Origin: Beaufortia kweichowensis
Taxonomy: Eukaryota > Chordata > Actinopteri > Cypriniformes > Gastromyzontidae
DNA: 64,000 nucleotides
Direction of reading: 5' to 3'
Assembly (NCBI GenBank): GCA_019155185.1
Contig: CM032813.1
Span: 4,519,001 to 4,583,000, forward strand
The position numbers were made by a program, and so were the translations under genes. Shown in pieces: positions 1-13,700 of the stretch (its first letter is position 1; each line of letters begins with the position of its first letter). The notes beneath the pieces were generated by a model that did no database searches, was not told the origin of the DNA, and worked only from the letters and a program-made list of their open reading frames with translations.

Positions 1-3000
1 AGTACACATTATATTTACTGATTTACTAATGTTGAGTTTCCATGTTTTATAGGGACATTCCACAGACATAATGACTTTTATATTGTACAAACTCACCCTA
101 AACCTAACCCTCACACAGACCTTTTTATATTTTAAAATAAACATCATTTAGTAAGTTTTATAAGCTGTTTAGCAGTTTTTCATGGGTCCCTACCATCACC
201 ACAACACACACAGTATTCAAGGGTTCAAAGGTTAATGTGTTTAAAGTCAATCTTTCAGAGATAAGCACTGTTGTATTTCGACTGAATTTAATCTTACAGA
301 ATATCCGTGACTGTAATTCACTTCCTTTGCTGTTTGTCTTATAGACGAGGAAAGCCAGATTATTGATCTCACATTATCCTCAGTAAGCCACATTTTTATC
401 TGAATGATAAACAATTGCTGTGTCATGTTCTTAATCTCCATAACTGTCCCACAATGGTTGTGCTAAAAAATAACGGAGGATGTTCACAAAATGCCATGAA
501 GGGCTCTTAGGGTTAGTAGGGCACCATTGGGTTTGTGTGGACGGTAGGAGGTCTTGCACGTTTGAGTCACATGAAAATTCCTGTCATCTACTCTTTGTGT
601 CATTTTCATAAACAACAAAGGGCTTGATGGTGGAATTTTGTTTAGCCTACTTCTGAATGCCAGTTTCCCTTGTGTCTCACTCAGCTAGAAAAACTGCCCC
701 ACTTTACACTTCACTACCACAGGAATGCACTGATGACATTGCTAAGATGCTCCAGTTGTCATGTACAACGATTTTGAATTGCTTTTTGGATTGAGCCTTC
801 AAACAAAATCAGCATCTCAGTATCGCCAGACCCAGTAACACAATACTCTCGATAGTAAAGCAGCCAGGTGGGCGGAGGGACACATGACTTGAAATAATGA
901 ACAGAATTAATATTGTGTCTGTTCAGTGAACAATAATTGATGGCCCACATATATTAAATTATCAGACAACACGTTTTCTTTCTGTAGTGTTTTAAACCAG
1001 CTTAATGAAAGCTAGTGCCTTACAAATTTGACATTTGTGGAACATGTTCATAGTGTATGTGATGAACTACGACTGGGACCAGTATGAATCTGAGGAAAAT
1101 ACGTCTACTGAAAAAGTCATCGTAAAGACAACTGATGGTGGTTTTGAGAAAAGATGCCACTTCCACAGGTATGTTGTAAGTAATACAATGACATTCAGAC
1201 ATTTTAAAGCATGACATAAATGTCCAAAAAAAAAATCCTGGGATTTTTGTATGTGTGCACCTGCCATCGACTCTCTCCGCTGATCTCAGATCAGTTCTGT
1301 TCAGTAACAGCAAGAGGAAATGTGAGCCTCGTCCTTCATCTCACAGATCTGTTGGTCTATGCATAAGGACTCCAAATCCGCCGAAACCCTCTGATCCTGC
1401 ATTTAGATTTAGATTACAAGAGCAAGATTACAGCTAAAGCATAAGTCACCACTACGCTACAGTGCTTGTAGATATTCTATGAAACTTCTAAAGTGTTTTT
1501 TTAAGACCAGAATAGCACCAATTGTTGCTCATCTGGAGTTGTAAACTGCATCCAAATGAACCTTGTGGCTTTTACAGAGGTCTTATCCTTTAATCATACT
1601 GTTTTGTTTTACATTGACTGAGGTTAACTTAGTCCAGTGGCTCACTAATCTGTGATCTGTCTGATCCCAGTCACGTTTCAACACTTGACACTCCAGCCGG
1701 TTACGACTAGCCTACTGCCCTAGATAAAATATACAGCTGCTTTTTCCATACACTCGACTTTTGAGGCGATAATGACATTTATATTTTGGGCAGAGGTCAC
1801 TAGGGGCATCTAAGCATGATGCTGTTTGCTCATCCTATGTGATTCACACAGGCTTCAACAATTCAGTTTGAGATATAAGATCTACCTGAGCAGCACGCAG
1901 ACATATTGCATAGGCTCGGGATGGGCACTACACAATGACCATCTTGGGATATTTGAACCCAAGGCCATCTGGGATGTTTCCTCATCATTCCAACATGACC
2001 GGTAGTCTCTGCTAATCCCTCTTTACATCCTCCAGGAGGAGAGAGTTATAAATAAACTGCCGTGCCTCAGACATCTGCATAAGTATCACATTCTAATATT
2101 GCTGCAAATACAGGCCTCACGTTTCAGTGTGGATTTCACTGCCTGATAGGATTAACTGAATCGCCCCAGCAAGGCCCCTTGGCCAATTAGACCTCATCTC
2201 ATATAGTGTGCACAGATGTCTCCAGAGTTTTTGGTGGCCATGGACACAATGCATTCTCAACCCTGTTCAACTTGACCTTGAACTAGAATGCACTACCTCA
2301 CACCTTAAATCAAATATTGACACCATGTTATTTGTGGTCAGGCAACAATGCAACGAGCTAAAGCTGGTGGAACTGGTTAATAAAAGGATCGGCTGATGCA
2401 GCTCAGTTTGGTTATCTCATGAGATAATAAACACAAAGCTTTGGTTTGAACAATAGTAATGACCGGTCATTAAACCACCATGAAACCTATAGGTAACTAA
2501 CAAAAATTATGAATGTCATTTTCAAACACAAAATTAGAATTGATAAGACAAATGTCTATTTTACAGATTTGTTTAAATAGTGAGTAAATTAATAAGAGAT
2601 ATTAGTTAGAGCATTGACTGATTTTATTGTAGAAAGTAAAAATATGAACCAAGTATATTTTTCCTATTCAAGGAATTGGTCACTCGAAAACCCTGTTTAA
2701 TTCTAGTTCAAGGCTTTTAGTTCAATTTAATTTTGTCCTAAAAGAAATTGAATGTCACATGATGGCTGCTTGGTGTTTGGTTGGCTCTAAATCTGCTTGT
2801 GACGGGTGTTTAATCCCTGATCAAGTGTCTGTAATTGCTGTGCCAGTAACACAGCGGATGAGCCAGACTCCCTTACTTACCTTGACCTGACTACAGTTTC
2901 CTTTCATACTGACCCAAGATCAGCTGTGCTGACCCACATAATTATCCTAATCAATGTAATTTATGCAGAAAAACTGACCTCGGATCAGTGGAACAGGAGA

Positions 3001-6000
3001 CTTCCGAACAGCACCCTGTCATAAGCAGACGGATATAGGGTCCTTCACAGTCTGCATTGTGCCCAATCCTGCTGATACGGGAAAGCACTCAGCGGTCAGT
3101 GTGTGGATGGAAAACAAAGCTTAGCTGCTCCTTCAGCATGCCAACAGCTGTTCGGCAGGAGGCCTGGCCATAGAAAGCTCAGGCTTTTTCACCATTTGTT
3201 CATATGCAACTAAGACAACAGAGAGACACATCCAAAAACACATACACGTGACTCTCATCCGGATAAATACACATATAAACACATGCTTTTCATCTGTTTG
3301 TCTTTAACTTCTCTGGAAGATCAATATGTATAAATATATATCATGTTTGAAACATTAAAGTCAACAGTAAAAACAGGCATAATTGTTGGATTGCTTCTTA
3401 ATGAATCGTAATAAATGTGGATTACAACCACAAAGGTCACTTTGTAGAAAGTTTCTACCTGTGATTGTCTACTTTTGATAGTAAAGTCTGAACAGCAAAA
3501 ACATGATACATATGCTTCAAGCAACCGTTTGGAAACTCTTCATATGAAAAAGTTACATGGAATCTTGTTTATGATATTGTTTCTCTATTGCAGTTTTAGA
3601 GTTGAAACCTAATACCGGCTACAAATAACTCATTTTCCTAGCAACAGTGAGACTTGACAACAAGGTTTGGGAGGTGGTTGTTGACTAATTGTTATAGATT
3701 GTAGCACATCTTACTTTGGAAGACCGGGGCTCAAAATACTCAAAAAATGTATACACTGAATGAACTGTAAGTCACTGTTTCTGGCTCAGTTTTTGTCTTG
3801 AAAAGTCAGAAACGAATCCTCTATAAGCTAGACTGTGTCACTTCAGTTCAACCTTTGTGGACTTTAAAGTCCGGTCTTTCAAAGGATTTAACTCTGAATT
3901 AGGATACAGCTAATGTCAACGTATTTAAAATCTTTACTAGCAGCACTTTGAAAATTGATTTAGGTGCAGAATATCCCAACACAATTAAGTAATACTTGCA
4001 AGAAAGAAATAGTGTTACTAAATAAGGTTTGCACAAATTGCGCAAGGTCTTGAATATTTTTGGAACACTGTGTCTTGATGGAACAGAGTAACACTGCTTT
4101 AAACAAATCCAAATAATTCTTTCTCTTTTGTAAACAGCATTATATACCACAGAGACTAAACCTACTAGTGTATTAACAGTTTAATTCATTCCCAGTGCCG
4201 GTGCCAATTCTCTCCTTTCCTTATAGGCCTGGGGTTCATCAGAGAAGGGTTGACTCTGTTCATTTAGTTTGACTGCACAAAACAATGTTGGACTGCACAC
4301 TATGATTTATGTATACGTGTGTATGAATATGTATTTATATTCATTATCTCAACTAAACACTACTCACAGCACTGTCCAGGATTAAAATGTTGCCATGACG
4401 ACAAAATACTTTGCAGCGAGTGTGGAGTCGGTTGTTGATGTCTCTTGTCTGGCTATTTAAACACTAAAATGATCATGGAAGGAAATGGAGATCTATGCCA
4501 GAGAGCTGCATCCCAATGTTTTGTTGACCTATTTCATGACTGTGTTTTTGTGAATCAATACAGAAACCGTCAGAGTTGAGTTTTAGCAAAAAATGTGAAA
4601 ATAAAAAAAGAGGAAATTACTTTTAAGAGACAGGAAGAGAGAAAAGTGAAAGCAGATGCTGTGAGTTTTTATAGGGGTCTCCACAAAAAGCAGAATCTTT
4701 ATTTTTAGGGTTTTCACACTCACAAATAAGGTGTAATGTTACCACTCAAAGTTTTTCCTGAGATGGACACTCCAAAAGAGGAACATGCTCTCATTTTCCT
4801 GTGGAGACTGTGAAGTCATGTGCTATTTCAGTGCCTGCTGAGTTATAAGTCATAAACAAATCAGCAAAATTAAAGAGACAGTGGAAGAGACAGAGAGAAG
4901 ATAAACAAATCTGAGACTGACATATGAGGAAGCTCGTTCAGAAAAAAACTAACTGATAAGGTTAAAGGGTAAGCATTAAACACGTGTACGTGAATCATGT
5001 ACAAGCAGCAAAGGACATTTTTAAAGTCAAAGCTAAAGGCATGCAAAAAAGAAATCAAAGCTATCTCTTTGTTGTCTATGCTGCAGTCACTGGTTCATCT
5101 CGACCCAACAACGCTGCTGATGTTACAGAGAGCTCTGGCTGTTGCACTGGAATGTGGAATGTTGGGGTTGCCGGACAAATGTTCCTAAAATGCAGCCCCA
5201 CCTTTCAAACGTTTGCCACCACAGTTGTGGGATCTGTGAGCGGCTTGTGCGGACATGTGTTGGCCTGCAAATGCATGTGTGCCTTTATGAGGGAGGGCAG
5301 GGCCTTGCAAGACTGCTGAGTTTCGGTTTATTAAAGTATGCCCCCAACCCAATACTGACACTTAAAGCCTTATAAGAATGAAAACATCAGTCTGACAGTT
5401 CATGCAGACTTACCTTCTGAATGTGTCTTTTCTTTTGGATGGTGGCACATACCACAGATAATTCATATTAGCTGACTTTGTTAGCCTTGATTCTACAGAA
5501 ACATTTCCACAACAATAGTGTTCATGTTCATTGAGTTGTTGGATGTCACAACTTTTTTGTGTCCTTAAATCTGTATGCAGTTGACATTTTTGACAATGTT
5601 TTCTATGACCCACATACAAGAATCAAGAATCATGTAGCACATGATTTTGGTTATGGTTATGGCAACTTTCAATTTTTTTTTAAAGTTGGAGAAAACGTTT
5701 TTTGAAAACTCCAAACACATCTGAAATCACTAAGTTAGATATCAATCAAATAACTTTAAATCTATAAAAATAATATAACATAAAATAACAAAACTGACCT
5801 TAAGTTGTTGACATGTCAAAAATGTGCTTCCTTCTCGTAAAATAGAATAGGCTTCATTAAAAGTCTACTTAGGAGACAAGAAGATAAAATTAATCAAAGA
5901 GACACAATAAAATAATAAATTAAAATTAAAAAACATACTTTGAATATATATTTTTAATCATTCAAGGGAACACGAATGTTTTCTAATAAACAACGTTCCA

Positions 6001-8180
6001 TAAAGCCCACAGTTTTATGAGACATTTGGAAAAAGAAGATCTTTGTCTCACAAGAATCTGTCACAGTAATGAAAGTAATGAAATTTAAAATGCCAAAATA
6101 GTCTGAACCCGCAGCATGTTAAAGAGAATGACACATTCATGAGTCACTTTTCATTGACGCATTTCATTCTGTGATGCAAGCTGTCAGTATGACTACATCT
6201 CAAATCCAGGTGAGCATCCACAAAAAGATTCCATCCCATTTAAAAAGTTCTTCTCAACCTAACAGCCTAAACTAATAATACAAGCAGCAAACGCTAATGT
6301 TGCTAATTTGCCAAGCCAATGATGCATGTCTCAAAATGAAAAAAAAAAAAATTCTCTTGCTTATGTCTCACAGAAATACAGTAAAACACACCATGTCAAA
6401 GCTTATAACATCATGAAGCACATGACAGCGATATGAACAAACAAGGATAGTTTAATGAAACAGTTCCTTCTTAAGGGGCAATCATTGAGTCGCCCCGAAG
6501 TCAGACAGCTGTTGTTTTGAAGATTTCATTTGACGGTTTTATAGATTTTTGGTTAATTATTGCTGTGAAATAACATAGAAGTGTTGTTTCCTTGACTTAT
6601 TTATATTTTTCACTTCATGCATTGGAAATTCAAGATGAACTTTTACACTAATCTCAAAGGAATTCTTATTTTACAAGGTGGCTCATTTATATAATGTAAA
6701 TCCTAAACATTAGTGGCACGAAAGCAGATCATACTAAAACGTATATGACATGGTACAAAATAGAATTTAAATAACAGCTCAGCCTCAATTTCTTTTGAAC
6801 TATTTAGAAAGTATTTCCTTATCATGCAACACAACAGCTGGCCCACAATCTCTTGTGAAGGCTCCATATGGCCATAGGACTAAGTCTTTGTAAAACCCTC
6901 AACCTGGACAACTGTCTCTGACAAAGCAAGAGGGGAGGAAGGGTGCAAAATCTTGAGCCATTCGTGCCAGACCAGTCCATATGGGTCATACGTTCAGTGT
7001 GTTGGATCCTAATGGGATTGACTTAATCTGCTCTCCTCTGACAGGCCAGGTGACTAAATCAACACTCCCTAAATCTCAAGGAGCTGAGGTATAAGTGGCT
7101 ACTAGAGACAGTTTAGTCTGCTGTCGTCCCAAACAGGCTTTAATACTTATGCACCTGCTTGGATTAACCTCTTACACTTACATATACTCACATTGGTAAC
7201 GTGAAGATCAAAATCAACAATCAAATCAGATCAAATCAACTAAGGGTTTGTTAAATAAATAAACACGCTTCTAAACTGTGTTAGATTAAGCTGGCATTAT
7301 AAAAGAGCTCACTGTTGTCCGATGAATAGATAATTAACAGATAAACATTCGTTCTTTGGTTTGAGGAAACCAGTTTTAAACCCACTCAGGATATACAGAG
7401 GAATAAAGAGTTTTGAGAATAAATAGCATATATTTCCCTTTACAAAAGTCACCTTAAATCATCGTTTTTGAGTGTCATAAAGTCAAGTGGCATGTTGGAT
7501 AAAAAAGTTTACTTTTTATGTTGTTTATTAATGCAAACATCTGCTGTGAGATTACAATAATCATGCAAATCTGAGGTCACATGTTCATGAGGTCATCACA
7601 TGCAAACACCAAGGAACCAGTTTTCACACTTGGCTTAACTAAAGTTTCAGGGAAGCTAGTCTGACAAAGACACTTTTTGTACATATTTTGTCTCATTAAA
7701 AATAGCATGCAGTTCTGACCTCCTGTGACAGTGTTTTCAAGCATCACATGACCTATTGTTTTTGTCTGGGATATCCCCAGTTAACACTCAACTGAGCCAA
7801 TACTGCTATTAATACTGTTTGGAAGTGTAACTGAAGTTTTATAAGGATTGAAAAAGGTGAAGAAAAACGGCTATTAAATAAAAGCATAACTGCCATCCTG
7901 ATTCTGATTTGGTTTCACTTCTGGTACACATTGTTCAGACATGCAGTACTTTTGTTCACACACTGACAAAATGGATATCAAAAGAAATTAAGAGCACATT
8001 CTTACATTAAAAACAAAATCCTTAAGAGCTGGTCAAACTAAATAACATTTAAGTATTATTGCAGTTTTAACAACAATATAAACTATAATACAGATTCTTA
8101 TTCTTTAAGTTTAAGTGCTTACATGCTACCACACTAGACAATAGGAGAAAAACAGACACAATACAAACCAAACATCTGAT
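1..8180. other. Intergenic DNA without recognisable genes
   Basis: No reading frame here resembles a known protein, and the open frames are short and without credible splice context. The DNA is AT-rich with A/T runs. In human the gene after DYRK3 in this direction is MAPKAPK2. No part of a MAPKAPK2-like kinase is seen here, so that gene, if retained, must begin further out. The stretch may hold regulatory DNA, but none can be supported without comparison to other species. Confidence 0.6.
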
Positions 8181-8189
8181 AATATTCAT

Positions 8190-8195
8190 TTTATT
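8190..8195 (-). terminator. dyrk3: Candidate poly(A) signal for dyrk3
   Basis: The plus strand reads TTTATT, which is AATAAA on the transcribed minus strand, about 2.55 kb downstream of the dyrk3 stop codon. No coding exon lies between. Other AATAAA-like sites occur in this AT-rich DNA, so the choice is an inference. Confidence 0.3.
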
Positions 8196-10750
8196 TCTTT
8201 TTAAAAAAGAAACTAATACAAGCTCATTTGGTAACTTACACCATCATAATTATGAAACTCTCGTCTTTTACTCCTTTTTTATCACATATTTTCATGCGTT
8301 CTGCGATTATCATGCTCTGGAGCACATGGCCAACAGTCAGACAAATACCATCACAAGAAAATTATACAATTACCTCTTCCATTTTTAAAACACAAATAAC
8401 AATAAAAACTCTATAAAAGGGTGAAATCAAAGTAGTACAAAAACCTGACCATTTTGCTGGAAGAATTACATTAGCCATCCCATACTGAGCCTTGATGATT
8501 TAGTGTGTTGAGTTAAAGGCACAGGAGTGCGTTCCCACCCCACGGAGAGGCGGGCGCTTTGGTGAAAAATTCATGCTAACGAAAACAGACAGGAACACTG
8601 AAGCGAGACGCTGTTATTTGTGTAGTAGTGATCTATCTCTAGAGCATACAAGATGGACAGAGGAAAAAAGATATTTCACAAGAGTTTTAGTGGAAAGAGG
8701 TAGACAAACAACAATTTTTCAAACCACTTTTGCCTGGATACTTTTCATTAACTGCAATTTTCCCTGATGCATTTCCAGCAGACGCTTAACCACCGCAACC
8801 ACCACACGAGTGAACCTAAAAATGATTATGAGTGGACAAAAACAAAATAAAGTATTGGAGTTTATGATCTTATTTTGAGCACCAATGTCTGTAAAGCTAT
8901 AAACTGAAATCTAGCTTATTTTAGTGCTTAACACCTACTAGGTGTGTGGAATCATATGTCCATTAAACAACACAATGGATTTAAAAACCTGAGAAAATAT
9001 CTATTTGCTAGTTGTATTTTTTCAGATTAGGGTACTTTTGCAACCATTTCTATTTATTTCTAACCTTGGTCCAGGCAGCACACGGATACTTTGCATACAC
9101 CTGTATAGGGCCACTGGGTTAAGCACCTTGCATGATCACAGTCCTTTAGCAGATTAGTGTCTTACCTTGTAACAATTAGTTTCTAAGCATTCAGTGTTTA
9201 ATTCACAGCTAGAAAAAGTGAGGCAGTGTCAATAAACATGCTTACATTATTCTATAAAAACCATCCAAATGCATATATTGTTTTCCTAACAGTGGGTTCA
9301 TGTGAAAAACTCAACAGCCTGCCAGATGCCCTTTAATAAGAAATACTCAAAGTGCAGAGCACACGAGGTGGGTGAACGTGCTTGACTGTATAAAAACTCA
9401 AATTCTCGTGTAAACCTGAAGAACGGAGCAAAAGTGAATGGGAAAGAAAACAGATGAAGAGATGAACCAGATCACACAACACTAGTTACACTCAGTCTGG
9501 AGTCACTGAACTAGTGACTCCTGATGCTGAAATATGGGGGATGGGAACTGCTTTTTGTTTACTCTTTAAACATGTCGTTTTTGTCCCCTCACCCTCCCTG
9601 ACACTGTATATACAGTGGTTGCTGTAGTTGCTGCGGGCTAAACAAAACCAAACAAATGTGCTCAAGGTTGTGGTTTAGAAGAGAAACATGTCAGACTTAT
9701 GTTAGATCAGCGAACGTGTTCATAAAGTTCACAGATTTGTTCTTCTGTCATTGCCCACAGCAAACAGCACATTGTATTGGAAATACAGCCAAACTGCAAT
9801 ACCCTCCCCCCACGATCAGCATTAGGAAACACGTATTTCCCTGCCCAGGCAAACATGTGATACTGCCTACTGCCTTCAAGTGAAACCTGACCATGATCTT
9901 TCAAAATAGCACTGATAAAAACACTCCTGCAACACCTGTGAAATAGCCTCCATCTTTCCCAATAGCACTCAGAAATGGGTACGGCCCTCGGGAAAACATT
10001 GTAGCCGCCCACAAACGATAGGCATCTGTTACACGGTGTTGCGTATTACTCTACCACACACATACAAGTCCAACTTTCTTTTTTCTTATTCTAGGGAAAC
10101 TTATCCAATGCGAAAGCTTCTCAACAAATAAACTGTGTTGTGGATGGAAACAGGTCAGGGTTTGATAAAAGTATGCTGTTAAAATGGAATAAAACCTAAA
10201 GCGCTGTTTTGAATTAAAGCTATTAAGTTTATTATCTAGCACCAATTGTCTGAAGATGCTAAAAAGAACCTGAAAAATATTTGGGCTTAGAAAATCTGTT
10301 ATTGAAAAGACATTTTAAAGTTGTGTTAATTTTAGACAGGTGTTTGAAAAACTACAATTTCAAGAATTCACTCGAAGCCTTTAAACAATTATAAGAATCA
10401 CACATGGAAAAACAGCCCTTAGAGATGCAAGTTTTAGATTTATCTTAGCAGAAGTAGTGCAAACCTCAGAAAAGACCATGAGCAGCCATTTCACCCACCT
10501 CAAATCAACAGCACTGTATTTCAAACCATGGTAAAAAAATAGCCCTGATATCGACTTTAAATTCACACCATTTTCTAAAGGCCATTTGATAAAAACACAG
10601 TTAACATGTTGTATAAAATTGCTTTGCTTATGTTACACTTCATTAAAATTTGAAGTCAAAACAGTTTTGACACTCATTCAGAACAACAAAAGAACTCCAC
10701 TTCTAAAACTGCTACAAATAAGTCTTTATCCCTGAAAAGCTAAGGAATCT
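8196..10750 (-). other. dyrk3: Probable dyrk3 3' untranslated region
   Basis: This 2.5-kb stretch follows the dyrk3 stop codon directly and holds no plausible coding exon. Frames of up to about 100 codons occur on both strands (for example 9707-10012 on minus) but match no family I know. The distance to the first well-placed AATAAA would give a 3' UTR of a length usual for vertebrate DYRK genes. The extent is inferred. Confidence 0.4.
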
Positions 10751-13700
10751 CTATGAAACGAGTTTGGGCAGCACTGTACGTAAGGGTATACTTCCACTGG
10801 AGTCCCCCATCATGGTGGTCCGCAGTTTGTTGTTGGTTGGGCCCATGACGGGAGGTACCTTGGAGATGATTGTAGGGAAAGAGGTGCTGTGCTCTGTGAT
10901 CCGTTTGGGCACCATTGATTTCTCTCCACCAGGTACAGGTTTGGGCAATCTCTTGTAGAGCCAGGGGTGTTTCAAAGCCTGCACCGGTGTCATCCTTGTA
11001 CTAGAGTCCCAATCCAAACACTTCTTCAGAAAGTCAATGAACGTGGGATCATCGCAGCCTTTCAGGGCCGTCACCCACTCCTTGCTGCCCGGGGGACCTC
11101 GCATTTTCCCTCGGCGTGAGCGGCTCCCATTGAGCACGACGGTGCCGTTGCTAAGCGTGCTGACTGAGCAGTAGCGAGGGTGGCCTTTGGAGCTGATGAA
11201 GTTCTTGGCACGCTTGGCTTGTTCCAGCAGTTTCTGAGGTGGCATACCCAGTAACTCCATCATGCAGGCGAGCTGGTCACCTTCATCTTCTCCGGGAAAC
11301 AATGGGTATCCAGTAAGGAGCTCTGCCAGAATGCAACCAAAGCTCCACATGTCTATAGGCATCCCATATCGGGAGCCCAAGATGACTTCAGGTGCCCTGT
11401 AGAAACGGGACTGGATGTAGGTGTAGACACGCTGGTGATCGAAACAACTGGAGCCAAAGTCAATGACCTTGATGCCACTCCTGCCTTGTTGCTTCAGTAA
11501 GATATTCTCTGGTTTCAGGTCACAGTGGATGATCTTATGGCGATGGAGAGCCTCCAGGCATTGGAGAATAGAGTGTGCAAACTTGCGTACCAGTGGCAGA
11601 CTGAAACCCTGGAACTTGTTGCGTTTGATGAGCTCGTACAGGTTCATGCTGAGCAGCTCGAAGGTCATGCATATGTGGTTGCGGAAGGTGAAGTTCTCTA
11701 GCATGTGGACTACATTCATGCTGCCTGTCTTATCTTGCTTCTTCAGGTGCTCCAGAATTCTGATCTCCTCGGCAGCTTGCCGATGAAAACGCTTCTCGTT
11801 GCGCACCATCTTTAGGGCCAGGTGCTGCTGTAACTTGTGGTCATAAACCTTCGCCACCTGTCCAAAACTACCCTTGCCGATCACCTTAAGGAACTCGTAA
11901 CGATAAGCAAGGTGGTCGTGAGGTACGTGGATGTAACCTCCCTGATCGTCATCATATCCGCAGTTGTTGGTGCCTCCTGCTACAGCCTGCCTCTTTTTGG
12001 CATTTGGTCCCAGGAAGTAGATCTCAGGATAGTTGTGGATCTCCTGCTGCTCCATTGTAGTCAACAGTTGCCTGTGTTGCTTCAGGGCGTGTTCTGGGGT
12101 CAGTGGGTTGATTAGCTTTGTGATTTTTGTTGAGCTCTCTGAGGATTTTACAGAGATGTTGCTGTCTACACTTCTTTCTTTGGAGATCGCAGTTTGAGGC
12201 TTGGCTGGTACTTGGCTCGTACCGTTGTGCTGGCTGACGCCGTTGATTCTGCGGTTGTACGTGTCCTCGTAAACATACTTCACCTTCATCTCTCCTCTTC
12301 GGATCACTTGATCTTTCACTGCAGGCTTGTTGACACCCTTCAAAAGGAAAGAGATATTTTAATAGTTTGTCATCAGCTATAACTTTCTATTTTAATGCAT
12401 TAGAAACACAAGCTGTGTAAGACAAAAGAGGTTTTCTTTAACGTTTAAAAAAATCAAATGGAGCACTTTTGGCTCCAGAGTTAGACAGAAATCAATATAG
12501 TGTAATTCTAAGGTTCTATCAGGCCAGTGTTAGATGATCAATATTACAAACGTGCAGTGATCAGCTGCCTAGTAACCCTGAGAATAACATGGGTTCAGAG
12601 GGGGGTTTGATGCACAAGTGATAATTGCAGTGACAGAGAATGCACAGTGGAACGTGAACACAAAACTGGTAGAACAGGATGTTGCTTTCGTACTCGCAGG
12701 GGATGCAGGAAAAACCTATGAAGGCTGAAGTCTATGAAGTCTATTTAACCATCATGTTGTTGGCCTCAAAACACAACACAAAGCCAATTAAAGCACAGAC
12801 CCAACTACAGACATGTTACAGTAGATTTGAAAATCTGTGATGTGGAAATTTACCCTTTAGCAACAGACAATGACCAGAGTATGAAAGTTTTTTCCAAAGC
12901 ATTTCTTGACATGGTATAACTCCCTCATTAAATTTACATTGACCTCTTACCGCATAAAATAAGCATCTCACAGTGGTTGCTTACACCAATCACGGTTGGC
13001 TTTGCCAACAGAACGAGAATAGAGAAACTGTCTTTCACATTTACACTGTTTAACACTCCACGGCTGTTCCATTTGTACTCAATATTTCACTATCAAAGAC
13101 TTACAGTTAAGCCCAAGTTACAGCCCCTTTGGCTCAGTATAAAAACAGAACATCCAAACATGACTAAAGACAGAAAAGAGTCATCAGAATAAAACTAGGT
13201 CACATTTATAAAATAATAAGGTGAACCCACTGCCACAAAACTGTGCCAGTTCTGTTAATGGGGGCAGATGCATCAAAAGGCTGTTGTGAGGAGGTACACC
13301 AAAATAAATTCCCCTGTCTGTTGGGAAATGACGGATATCATAGAGACTAGCCAAATACATCAGCTGTAGCATCCCAGAAATTCAATCACAAAACCCTTAT
13401 TCAACAAATTACCAACAATACATTCATAGCATGTGACAAAAAAGCAATGAATCAAAGTACTCCTCTATTGCTGAGACCGTAAGTTTATTAAGTGCTTAAG
13501 AAAGACCAAATTGCTGGTTAATTATTTGTTGGGGATAATACCAACTACCCAGCAGCAGTTTCTGTGGATTCAGCAGCATTTGTGCAATGCCTTGCAGGGG
13601 AGTGATATAGTTTAATAACCAAAGAATAATGCCACCAGGTCCTATCCCGTAACAGGTACACCGAATTATTTATTGCATAATAATAACGATCTAAATAGAG

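Noticed and set aside
4984..5375. Overlapping plus-strand frames of 63-111 codons
   Set aside because: They overlap in several frames with no family match, as chance frames do.
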